Shown: positions 1 through 6,839 of the stretch, piece by piece
How positions within the stretch are numbered: position 1 is the stretch's first letter
How the letters are laid out: every line of letters begins with the position of its first letter
DNA from: DATBVX01 sp035263105
Lineage (GTDB): Bacteria; Pseudomonadota; Gammaproteobacteria; Steroidobacterales; Steroidobacteraceae
NCBI GenBank assembly: GCA_035263105.1
Contig: DATFRO010000110.1
Location: 1-13,828 of the forward strand
Direction: 5' to 3'
DNA length: 13,828 nucleotides
Program-made: the position numbers and the translations under genes
The notes under the pieces: generated by a model
Told to the model about the DNA's origin: nothing
Database searches by the model: none
The model's input: only the letters and a program-made list of their open reading frames with translations

Positions 1-288
1 GAGCGCGAGCGTATCGGCGAGATAGCGCGGACCGATGTTGTTCTCGAGGCGATCGTTGTAACGATTGTCACCATAGACCGTGGCGGCGATCGGGTTGAGC
101 TTGAGGTACTCCTCCCAGTAATCCTCCGCGACCTGGCGGAGTTGCTCGTCCGCCGACTGCGTCGACGACGCCGGCGACTCGGCGGCCTGGGTCGACGGTG
201 CCGCCTGCGCTGCGGCCAGCGCCGGCAGGGCGCCCAGAGTCACCGCGCCGAATAACAGTGTGTAAATAGTTCCGCGAGCCTGTTTCAT
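1..288 (-). CDS. Secreted DUF885 family protein, second tandem copy (N-terminal part only, runs off the left edge)
   Basis: Reading the minus strand from the ATG at 288-286 gives 96 open codons to the window edge. Residues 1-27 form a Sec-type signal peptide (basic MKQAR start, hydrophobic core, ALPALA-type cleavage region). A Ser/Thr/Ala/Gln-rich linker follows to about residue 46. The mature start (ADEQLRQVAEDYWEEYLKLN and onward) closely parallels the neighbouring DUF885 protein, including the identical GDNRYNDR at residues 73-80. The ATG overlaps the TGA of the upstream gene as ATGA, and a GAGG Shine-Dalgarno-like stretch lies inside that gene's last codons, so the two are probably translationally coupled. 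The catalytic region lies outside the window. Known from the family: DUF885 proteins carry an HExxxGH metallopeptidase-like motif. The assignment as a tandem paralogue is strong; activity and substrate are unknown. Confidence 0.88.
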   Translation of the reverse strand, partial: MKQARGTIYTLLFGAVTLGALPALAAAQAAPSTQAAESPASSTQSADEQLRQVAEDYWEEYLKLNPIAATVYGDNRYNDRLENNIGPRYLADTLAL

Positions 289-2072
289 TGGCTTGACCTC
301 GTGTGTTCGATCCAGCGATCGACCTTGGCGTCCAGCACGTCCATCGGCAACGCGCCGTCGCGCAGGATCACGCTGTGAAATCCCTTGATGTCGAACTTCC
401 GTCCGAGCGCCGCCTCGGCCCTGGCCCGCATGGCGCTGATCCGCAGTTGTCCAACCTTGTAGCCGAGCGCCTGCGCGGGGTACGCAATATAGCGCTCGAC
501 CTCCGCGGTCGCATCGCTTTCGGCCATCGATGAATGATCGAGCATGTAGCGGATCGCCTGCACGCGCGTCCAGCCCTTCGAGTGCAGACCGGTGTCGACC
601 ACGAGGCGCATGGCGCGCAGCATCTCGTCGTTGAGGCGCCCGTAGTACTGGTACGGATCGGTGAAGAGCCCGAGTTCCTTGCCGATCGACTCGGCATAGA
701 GCGCCCAGCCTTCCGCGTACGCGACGTAGAACTCGAAGCGTCGAAAGCGCGGCAGGTCGGTGAGCTCCTGCTGGATCGAGAGTTGGAAGTGGTGACCCGG
801 TGACGCCTCGTGCAGCGAGAGCGTCTCCATGCCGAATCTCGGGCACGCCTTCAGATCGTAGGTGTTCACGTAAAAAATACCGGGCCGCGAGCCGTCAGCC
901 GACGGGCGCTGATAGAACGCGCCGGCTGAAGACTTGGCGCGGAACGGCTCGACCGCGCGAATCTCGTAATCGGCCTTGGGAGAGTCGGCGAACTCCTTCG
1001 GCAGCAAAGCATCGATCCGGCGCTTGAGGTCGCGATAGCCCGTGAGCAGGTCGTCCGCGTTGGTGTAGTAGAAGCGCGGATCGTTCTGCACGAAGCGGAA
1101 GAACGCGTGCAGGTCGCCGGCAAACGCGACCTGCCGGCGCACTTCGTTCATCTCGCTCTCGATGCGCGCGACTTCCTTCAATCCAAGCTCGTGGATCTCA
1201 GCGGCCGACATCTGGGTGGTGGTGAACCGCGCGATGCGGTACGCGTACCATGCGTCGCCGTTCGGCAGCGCGGTCCACGCCACAGAACTGCGCGTCTTCG
1301 GCAGGTAATCCTTTTCGATGTAGTCGGCGAGCCGCTGAATCGCCTGAGTGCACCGTGAGATTGCCGCGCGATAGTTGTCGACCAGGCTCGCACGCGCCCG
1401 CTCGTCGAGGCCTGCGGGCAGCGACTTGAGGGGTCCGTAGAGGATGCTGTCCTCGATCTTCGCGGGCACGAGCGCGCGCAGTTGCGGGAGGAGTTGCTGC
1501 ATCAGCGGACGCGGTTGCACCACACCGTGCGTGACGCCCTCGCGCATGTTCGTGATCGCCTGGTTCACCCAGACTTCGAAGCCCGCCATGCGCTGAATGA
1601 AGTTCTCGTAGTCCTCGCGCGTCTTGAAGGGCTGCGCCCCGGTTCCGGAGCCGAGCACCACGAAATCGCCCACGCCGTTGTTGAATTGATCGATCGGCAG
1701 GAGCTCGCGCGGAAAACCGAAGCCGCGCAGCGCCTGCGAGCGGCCATACTTGAAGACGTCGTAGGTGAGCCGTCCGCCCTCGGAAAGCGAGGCCGCATCG
1801 ATGCCCTCGAGCGATTTGAGCGCACGCTCCTCCAGCGCGCGGTCCGCCGCGCGCCACTCCGGGCTCAGGTCGTTCGGAAAACGATCGTTGTAGCGGTTGT
1901 CGCCGATCTGCGTGGCGAACACCGGGTCGAGGACCAGGCCCTCCTCGAAGTAGTTCTCGACGATGTCGTGCAACTGCTGATCCGCGCCTGGCGTCGCCGC
2001 GTGGATCGCTCCCGTGTGCAGCAGGCAGGCGCACAAGCACAGGGCGCCCGCGGGTCCTCTCAAGTCGCTCAA
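285..2072 (-). CDS. Secreted DUF885 family predicted zinc metallopeptidase
   Basis: This 595-residue protein has the usual length of full DUF885 proteins. The start is a TTG at 2072, supported by AAGGA eight bases upstream (2085-2081); the N-terminus then has a signal peptide ending near AIHA|A (residue 25/26), so the product should be periplasmic or extracellular. Residues 420-430 carry LHEASPGHHFQ, an HExxxGH motif (H421, E422, H427), and residues 453-461 carry AEGWALYAE, whose glutamates (E454, E461) could supply the third metal ligand; these are the signature elements of the family. Further conserved-looking blocks are MRLVVDTGLH (488-497) and YIAYPAQALGYKVG (528-541). It sits 27 bases downstream of the MATE pump gene and overlaps the next DUF885 gene by 4 bases, so all three are probably one transcript. 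Metal-dependent peptidase activity is inferred from the motif; the natural substrate is unknown. Confidence 0.93.
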   Translation of the reverse strand: MSDLRGPAGALCLCACLLHTGAIHAATPGADQQLHDIVENYFEEGLVLDPVFATQIGDNRYNDRFPNDLSPEWRAADRALEERALKSLEGIDAASLSEGGRLTYDVFKYGRSQALRGFGFPRELLPIDQFNNGVGDFVVLGSGTGAQPFKTREDYENFIQRMAGFEVWVNQAITNMREGVTHGVVQPRPLMQQLLPQLRALVPAKIEDSILYGPLKSLPAGLDERARASLVDNYRAAISRCTQAIQRLADYIEKDYLPKTRSSVAWTALPNGDAWYAYRIARFTTTQMSAAEIHELGLKEVARIESEMNEVRRQVAFAGDLHAFFRFVQNDPRFYYTNADDLLTGYRDLKRRIDALLPKEFADSPKADYEIRAVEPFRAKSSAGAFYQRPSADGSRPGIFYVNTYDLKACPRFGMETLSLHEASPGHHFQLSIQQELTDLPRFRRFEFYVAYAEGWALYAESIGKELGLFTDPYQYYGRLNDEMLRAMRLVVDTGLHSKGWTRVQAIRYMLDHSSMAESDATAEVERYIAYPAQALGYKVGQLRISAMRARAEAALGRKFDIKGFHSVILRDGALPMDVLDAKVDRWIEHTRSSQ

Positions 2073-2099
2073 GTGATTTTTCCTTGTGTTGTTCTCAAT

Positions 2100-3479
2100 C
2101 TAAGGGCGCGCAGCCTGGCGCACGGCGCGGCCGGAAATCCAGTAGAAGCGCAGGTTGAGCAGCAGCGCACACACCGTCAGTCCCGCGATCAGGCCGACCC
2201 AGACATATCTCGGTCCGAGACCCGCGGCGACGCCCAGCCCGTACGCCAGTGGAAATCCGACGCCCCAGTACGCGAACAGCGCGAGCAGCATCGGCACGCG
2301 CGCGTCCTTGAAGCCACGCAGCGCACCCGCTCCGCCGACCTGCAAGCCATCGGAAAACTGGAAGATAGCAGCCATCAGCAGGAACGCTGCGGCGAGCGTA
2401 CGAACGGCCGGGTCGGCGGTATAAAGCGCCGCGATCTGCGGCCCGAACGCGAAGATCCCGACGGCCGAAGCGGCCATGAAGGCGCCGCACATCGCGATGC
2501 CGGTGAACCCCGCGAAGCGACCGGCGGCGACATCGCCGCGGCCGAGCGCATGCCCCACGTGGATGGTCGTCGCCGAATGCAGCGAGAGCGGGATCATGAA
2601 CATCAGCGAGGCGTAGTTGAGCGCGATCTGGTGAGCCGCGACCACCGTGGCTCCCATGGTCCCCATGATGAAAGCCGCCGCCACGAACAGCCCGCCCTCC
2701 GAGAGGATGGCGCCGCCGATCGGCAAGCCGAGGGCGAGAATCTCGCCCAGCGCGCGCAGCCGCGGCCCATCGAAGCGCTCGAACAAGCGCAGCGGCCGGT
2801 AGACGCGATGCCGCAGGACGTACCTCAGCATCACCGCGAACATCAACCACATCGCGACGGCGTTGGAGACGCCCGTTCCCACCGCGCCGAGCGCGGGGAA
2901 GCCGAGCTTGCCGTACATCAAGACGTAACAGCCGATCACGTTGCTCACCAGCCCGACGATCGCGGTGTACATGATCGGCCGCGTCCAGCCGATCCCTTCG
3001 CTCACGAAACGCAGCGCGAGGAAAGCCATGATCGCGGGCAGCCCGCAGCAGATCGCGTACACGAAGCCCTGCGCCTTGGGCAGGATCTCGGGCGTGATGC
3101 CGATCGCCACCAGGATGGGCTTCACGAACAGCATCGGCGTGATGAGCGCGACCGCGATGAACTGGCTCAGCCACAGCGCCTGGCGCGCCTGCGGTCCGAC
3201 GCGCTCGCCCTGCCCCGCTCCATAGAGATGTGCGACGAGCGGACTGAGCGCCATCAGCATCCCGAGCCCCGCCAGGTAGAAGAAGATGTAGAACGCGGAG
3301 CCCACCGCGACCGCCGCCAGGTCCGGCGCACTCAACCGTCCGGCCATCACCGTGTCGGTGAAGGCCATCCCCGCGGCCGCCACGTTGTTGACCAGCAGCG
3401 GGCCGCCGAGGCGCAGGATGGAACGCGCATTGTCGAGAAATCGCTGGCGCATGGGCGCGATGCTGTTCGGTTTGCTCAC
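2100..3479 (-). CDS. MATE family multidrug efflux pump, NorM-like
   Basis: The 459-residue protein is an inner-membrane transporter with about twelve hydrophobic segments, the normal size for MATE proteins. NorM-type landmarks are visible: FTDTVMAGRLS (residues 40-50) in helix 1, RFVSEGIGWTRPIM (157-170), ILSEGG (258-263), AAHQIALNYASL (281-292) and FSDGLQVGGAGALRG (375-389). D42, E261 and D377 occupy the places of the acidic residues important for cation coupling in Vibrio NorM. The family exports cationic drugs and other organic compounds in exchange for Na+ or H+. The start is GTG at 3479; no strong Shine-Dalgarno sequence is visible, and an ATG at residue 10 is an alternative. It is the first gene of the minus-strand unit with two DUF885 proteins downstream. 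The real substrate is not predictable from sequence. Confidence 0.94.
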   Translation of the reverse strand: MSKPNSIAPMRQRFLDNARSILRLGGPLLVNNVAAAGMAFTDTVMAGRLSAPDLAAVAVGSAFYIFFYLAGLGMLMALSPLVAHLYGAGQGERVGPQARQALWLSQFIAVALITPMLFVKPILVAIGITPEILPKAQGFVYAICCGLPAIMAFLALRFVSEGIGWTRPIMYTAIVGLVSNVIGCYVLMYGKLGFPALGAVGTGVSNAVAMWLMFAVMLRYVLRHRVYRPLRLFERFDGPRLRALGEILALGLPIGGAILSEGGLFVAAAFIMGTMGATVVAAHQIALNYASLMFMIPLSLHSATTIHVGHALGRGDVAAGRFAGFTGIAMCGAFMAASAVGIFAFGPQIAALYTADPAVRTLAAAFLLMAAIFQFSDGLQVGGAGALRGFKDARVPMLLALFAYWGVGFPLAYGLGVAAGLGPRYVWVGLIAGLTVCALLLNLRFYWISGRAVRQAARP

Positions 3480-3527
3480 GGAGACTGCAGCGATCCGCCG
3501 GAATAGCGGGCGCTGGATTTCGATGGC

Positions 3528-3533
3528 ATTCTA
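3528..3533 (-). promoter_or_regulatory. Candidate -10 box for the MATE-DUF885 unit
   Basis: On the minus strand the 111-base divergent gap contains TAGAAT, five of six matches to the sigma-70 -10 consensus, which would place transcription start near 3521 and give a leader of about 40 bases before the GTG at 3479. No convincing -35 box is found at 16-18 bases spacing, so this is a weak call. I found no clear promoter for the divergent thiolase gene in the same gap. Confidence 0.3.
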
Positions 3534-3590
3534 CGTCAAGCGAAGCGCCGGCTGATCCCGCCCGGGCGCGAAAAAAATCCGGAGAAGCTC

Positions 3591-4874
3591 ATGCTCGTTG
3601 GTTCCGAGGTCCGCCGGGTCGCCATCGTCGGCGGCGCACGCATCCCGTTCGCGCGCGCCCATGGCGCCTACGCCAACGTGACGAACCAGGACATGCTGAC
3701 CGCCGCCTTCAAGGGTGTCGTCGACAAGTTCGGGCTCAAGGGCGAACGGCTGGGTGATGCCGGTGCCGGCGCCGTGATCAAGCATTCCAAGGACTGGGAC
3801 ATGGTGCGCGAGTGCGTGATGGGCAGCGGGTTGTCGTTCGAGACGCCCGGGTTCGATCTGCAGCGCGCCTGCGGCACCAGCCTCGAGACCACCATCATCA
3901 TCGGCAGCAAGATCGCGCTCGGCCAGATCGACTCGGGACTCGCGGGCGGCGTGGACACGATCAGCGATCCGCCGGTGGTGTTCTCGCGCGAATACCAGCA
4001 GCTGCTGCTGCGCAGCTTTCGCGGCCGAACGTTCTGGGAGAAGGCGCGCCCGTTCCTCGGCTTGCGGCCGCGCCACTTCAAGCCCGTGCTGCCCGGAGTG
4101 ATCGAGCAGCGGACGGGCCTCAGCATGGGCCAGAGCTGCGAGCTGATGGCCAAGCAGTGGAAGATCAGCCGCGCGGAGCAGGACCAGCTCGCGCTCGAGA
4201 GTCACAAGCGCGCCGCGGCCGCCTACGAGTCCGGTTTCTACAACGACCTGATCGTGGAGTACCAGGGACTCAAGGCGGACAACAACGTGCGCCGCGACAC
4301 GAGTCTCGAGAAGCTCGGCAAGCTCAAGCCGTCATTCGATTTCACCGGCGCCGGAACACTGACCGCCGGCAATTCCTCGCCGTTGACGGATGGGGCGGCC
4401 GCGGTGCTGCTCGGCTCGGAAGAGTGGGCGCGGGCGCGCAATCTCCCGGTGCAGGCGTACCTGCGATTCGGCAAGGTCGGTGCGGTCGACTTCGTGCACA
4501 AGGAAGGCCTGCTCATGGCGCCTGCCTATACCGTGCCGCGCATGCTCAACGATGCGGGCCTCAAGCTCCAGGACTTCGACTTCTATGAAATCCACGAAGC
4601 GTTCGCGGCGCAGGTCCTCTGCACGCTCAAGGCGTGGGAGTCGCCGGAGTTCTGTCGCGACCGGCTCGGGCTCTCGCAGCCGCTCGGCAGCATCGATCGC
4701 GCGCGTCTCAATGTCGTCGGCGGCAGTGTCGCGATCGGCCACCCGTTCGCGGCGACCGGCGCACGCATCGTCGCGACGCTCGCCAAGCTGCTCGCGCAGA
4801 AAGGCAGCGGCCGCGGGCTGATCTCGATCTGCACCGCGGGCGGCATGGGCGTGACGGCGATTCTCGAGCGCTGA
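3591..4874 (+). CDS. Thiolase (acetyl-CoA C-acyltransferase), FadI-like long form
   Basis: Thiolases cleave 3-oxoacyl-CoA with CoA, or condense two acyl-CoAs. The 427-residue length and sequence resemble the FadI/trifunctional-beta type more than the ~390-residue PhaA/AtoB type. The nucleophilic cysteine is C94 in QRACGTSLE; the catalytic histidines are H335 in EIHEAFAAQ and H384 in GGSVAIGHPFAATGARI; the second cysteine is C414 in ICTAGGMG. The usual N-E-A-F motif reads H-E-A-F here, a variant I associate with FadI-type thiolases. The ATG at 3591 has a GGAG at 3581-3584. No FadJ/FadB partner (hydratase/dehydrogenase) adjoins it; the next gene is a DUF924 protein 73 bases on. It could handle acetoacetyl-CoA made from acetoacetate released by the downstream homogentisate-type enzymes, but that is inference. 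Beta-oxidation or another acyl-CoA pathway is equally possible. Confidence 0.93.
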   Translation: MLVGSEVRRVAIVGGARIPFARAHGAYANVTNQDMLTAAFKGVVDKFGLKGERLGDAGAGAVIKHSKDWDMVRECVMGSGLSFETPGFDLQRACGTSLETTIIIGSKIALGQIDSGLAGGVDTISDPPVVFSREYQQLLLRSFRGRTFWEKARPFLGLRPRHFKPVLPGVIEQRTGLSMGQSCELMAKQWKISRAEQDQLALESHKRAAAAYESGFYNDLIVEYQGLKADNNVRRDTSLEKLGKLKPSFDFTGAGTLTAGNSSPLTDGAAAVLLGSEEWARARNLPVQAYLRFGKVGAVDFVHKEGLLMAPAYTVPRMLNDAGLKLQDFDFYEIHEAFAAQVLCTLKAWESPEFCRDRLGLSQPLGSIDRARLNVVGGSVAIGHPFAATGARIVATLAKLLAQKGSGRGLISICTAGGMGVTAILER

Positions 4875-4947
4875 CGCAGGCACGTTGGCCGGCGGTGACG
4901 TTGGAACGCGCGCTGGATGACGGCGGCGCGCCGGTGGAGAGGGATCG

Positions 4948-5589
4948 ATGCCGATTGCCGAAGCAGAGGCCGTTCTCGAGTTCTGGTTTCCGCGCGACAT
5001 GCAGGAAACCCACCAGGCCATGGCGCGCCAGCTCGAATGGTGGTTTCGCGCCGGCGCCGATGCCGACATTTGCGAACGGTTCACGGCTCTCACGGAACGA
5101 GCGGAGCGCGGTGAGCTCGATCACTGGTCGCGGGACGCACACTCCCGGCTCGCGCTTCTTCTGGTGCTGGACCAGTTTCCAAGATCGCTCTATCGAGGCA
5201 CCGCGCGCGCCTATGCTCAGGACGCCAAGGCGCAGAAGCTGACGCTCGAGGGCCTCACGCTCGGTCACTATGCAGCCCTCGCGACGCCGTGGGAGAAGAC
5301 CTTCTTCCTGATGCCGCTCGGGCATTCCGAGGAACTCGCGCACCTGGATCGGGCGGTGGAGCTCGCCACCGAGCTTGCGGCGACGGCGCCCGAAAGCATC
5401 CGCGGAATCCTGGAACACTCCGCCTCGCAGGCCCGCGGGCATCGCGAAGTCGTCGCCCGCTTCGGCCGGCAGCCGCATCGCAACGCCGTCCTGGGCCGTT
5501 CTTCCACCCCGGAGGAACTCGACTACCTGGCGCGCGGTCAGTTCGTGCATCAGCGCTCCGTTCCCTCCGAGCGGGCGAGCAAACCCTGA
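4948..5589 (+). CDS. DUF924 family protein of unknown function
   Basis: The 213-residue soluble protein matches the DUF924 family from end to end. Visible landmarks are VLEFWF (9-14), EWWFR (30-34), LLVLDQFPRSLYRG (71-84), a helix-rich middle, and the C-terminal block HREVVARFGRQPHRNAVLGR (165-184) followed by STPEELDYL. The family folds as a TPR-like helical protein and has no established biochemical role. The ATG at 4948 has an excellent Shine-Dalgarno GGAGAGGG at 4936-4943. There is no signal peptide, so it should be cytoplasmic. It lies 73 bases after the thiolase and 112 bases before the catabolic operon; read-through from the thiolase promoter is likely, but nothing ties its function to either neighbour. 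Confidence 0.92.
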   Translation: MPIAEAEAVLEFWFPRDMQETHQAMARQLEWWFRAGADADICERFTALTERAERGELDHWSRDAHSRLALLLVLDQFPRSLYRGTARAYAQDAKAQKLTLEGLTLGHYAALATPWEKTFFLMPLGHSEELAHLDRAVELATELAATAPESIRGILEHSASQARGHREVVARFGRQPHRNAVLGRSSTPEELDYLARGQFVHQRSVPSERASKP

Positions 5590-5641
5590 CGGACGTCGGG
5601 CGAGCGACGGCGGAGCGCGTGCACTGCGGCAGCAGTGTCAT

Positions 5642-5670
5642 TTGCCGTTAGTTGCAAATGAAACTAAATT
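5642..5670 (+). promoter_or_regulatory. Candidate sigma-70-like promoter of the homogentisate-type operon
   Basis: TTGCCG (5642-5647) and TAAATT (5665-5670) match the -35 and -10 consensus at four of six positions each, with an ideal 17-base spacer, in an AT-rich island inside otherwise GC-rich DNA. It lies 31 bases upstream of the ATG at 5702. The spacer is almost filled by an inverted repeat (separate entry), which supports a regulated promoter. Confidence 0.5.
5648..5667 (+). promoter_or_regulatory. Candidate repressor operator (20-bp imperfect palindrome, MarR-like)
   Basis: The left half-site TTAGTTGCAA and the right half-site, read on the other strand as TTAGTTTCAT, agree at eight of ten positions, with perfect TTAGTT/AACTAA arms. 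The site fills the spacer between the proposed -35 and -10 boxes, so a bound dimer would block RNA polymerase. Size and symmetry resemble MarR-family operators at aromatic-catabolism genes; other dimeric helix-turn-helix regulators are possible. A second overlapping perfect inverted repeat, CATTTGC (5639-5645) with GCAAATG (5654-5660), is also present. No regulator gene is found in the window. Confidence 0.5.
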
Positions 5671-5701
5671 AGCGCCGACCTCCAGCCGAGCGGAAACCGT
5701 C

Positions 5702-6829
5702 ATGAAGCGTTACATCTCCTTTCCACGCGTCGAGGGCGAAGCCTCACGCCAGGCGCACGCCGACTTGCCTGAGGGCACCTACGAGCGCGAGATCAGCAAG
5801 GAAGGCTTCTTCGGTCCGGCCGCACACCTCTATCACCGTCACCCGCCGACCGGCTGGGTCGCCTTCGAGGGGCCGCTGCGTCCGCACGCGTTCGATCTCA
5901 CGAAACTGCCGGCGACGCCGCCGTCACCCTGGGACGCCGCCGAGATCCTGTGCAACGCGGCGGTGCGCATCCGCTTCTGGCGCGCGAGCGGCGCGATGGA
6001 CCACCTGGCACGCAACGCCGACGGCGACGAGCTGCTGTTCGTGCACCAGGGACGCGGTGACCTGTTCTGCGACTACGGGCACCTCGCGTTTGAAAGCGGC
6101 GACTACATCCTGATCCCGCGCGGCACGATGTGGCGCGTCAGCTGCGCCGATCCCGTCGCTGCGCTCCTCATCGAGGCCAGCAACTCGAGCTACTCGCTCC
6201 CCGACAAGGGCCTGGTCGGCCCGCACGCAATCTTCGATCCCGCGATGCTCGACGTGCCGCGCATCGACGACGCTTTTCGCAAGCAGCAGAGCGACACCGC
6301 CAGCTGGTCGGTGAGGATCAAGCGGCGTGGCGCGATCTCCACCGTCACCTATCCGTTCAACCCGCTCGACGCGATCGGCTGGCACGGCGATCTGTGCGTG
6401 GCCCGCATCAACGTGGGAGCCATCCGGCCGCTGATGAGCCATCGCTATCACCTGCCGCCGTCGGCCCACACGACGTTCGTCGGCAACCGCTTCGTCGTGT
6501 GCACCTTCGTGCCGCGCCCGTTCGAGACCGATGCAGGCGCCCTCAAGGTGCCGTTCTTCCACAACAACGACGACTACGACGAGATGCTGTTCTATCACGC
6601 GGGCAATTTCTTCAGCCGCGACAACATTCATCCGGGGATGATGACGCTGCACCCGGCGGGCTTTACGCACGGCCCGCATCCGAAGGCGCTGAAGAACATG
6701 CTCAAGCAGTCAAAGCCCGCCACTGACGAAGTCGCGGTCATGGTGGACGCGCGCGATGCGCTCGAGATCGCGCCCGCCGCGAAATCCGTGGAATGGTCGG
6801 GCTACGTGGACAGCTGGAAAGGCTCCTGA
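5702..6829 (+). CDS. hmgA: Homogentisate 1,2-dioxygenase family protein (short form)
   Basis: Homogentisate dioxygenase is a non-haem iron enzyme that opens the ring of homogentisate to maleylacetoacetate in tyrosine and phenylalanine breakdown. From the ATG at 5702 the protein has 375 residues, shorter than the roughly 430-445 of the classical enzyme. The cupin-like core is clear: GDELLFVHQGRGDL (108-121), GDYILIPRGTMWRV (133-146), and the C-terminal iron site with H287 (FFHNND), E294 (YDEMLFYHAG) and H323 (TLHPAGFTHGPHP). H317, six residues before H323, parallels the second-sphere histidine of the human enzyme. The frame is open for another 327 bases upstream, but that extension only overlaps the DUF924 gene and lacks family similarity; MKRYISFPRVEGEAS is the expected start. 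It is the first gene of the operon, behind a candidate operator. A related ring-cleaving substrate is possible. Confidence 0.85.
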   Translation: MKRYISFPRVEGEASRQAHADLPEGTYEREISKEGFFGPAAHLYHRHPPTGWVAFEGPLRPHAFDLTKLPATPPSPWDAAEILCNAAVRIRFWRASGAMDHLARNADGDELLFVHQGRGDLFCDYGHLAFESGDYILIPRGTMWRVSCADPVAALLIEASNSSYSLPDKGLVGPHAIFDPAMLDVPRIDDAFRKQQSDTASWSVRIKRRGAISTVTYPFNPLDAIGWHGDLCVARINVGAIRPLMSHRYHLPPSAHTTFVGNRFVVCTFVPRPFETDAGALKVPFFHNNDDYDEMLFYHAGNFFSRDNIHPGMMTLHPAGFTHGPHPKALKNMLKQSKPATDEVAVMVDARDALEIAPAAKSVEWSGYVDSWKGS

Positions 6830-6833
6830 GGAG
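6828..6833 (+). promoter_or_regulatory. Ribosome binding site that points to an ATC start
   Basis: GAGGAG overlaps the TGA stop of the dioxygenase gene (6827-6829) and ends six bases before the ATC at 6840. This is ideal spacing for initiation at that codon, and no ATG, GTG or TTG in the following gene's frame lies near it. Confidence 0.6.
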
Positions 6834-6839
6834 CGCGCC

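Noticed and set aside
1482..3506. A 674-codon open frame on the plus strand opposite DUF885 and MATE genes
   Set aside because: Composition is dominated by Arg, His, Gln, Glu and Asp with no fold-like pattern. It crosses the boundary between two genes with strong family identity.
4875..4947. Possible small gene or terminator between thiolase and DUF924
   Set aside because: No hairpin followed by a T-run and no plausible short frame with a ribosome site; it appears to be leader sequence for the DUF924 gene.
4332..5550. Antisense frames of about 250-280 codons opposite the thiolase and DUF924 genes
   Set aside because: They are mirror frames of well-supported genes and have no motif, ribosome site or plausible start.
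5375..5701. Possible 109-residue N-terminal extension of the homogentisate dioxygenase
   Set aside because: It lies mostly within the DUF924 gene in another frame and has no similarity to the family. The ATG at 5702 gives the expected N-terminus and lies just after the promoter candidate.
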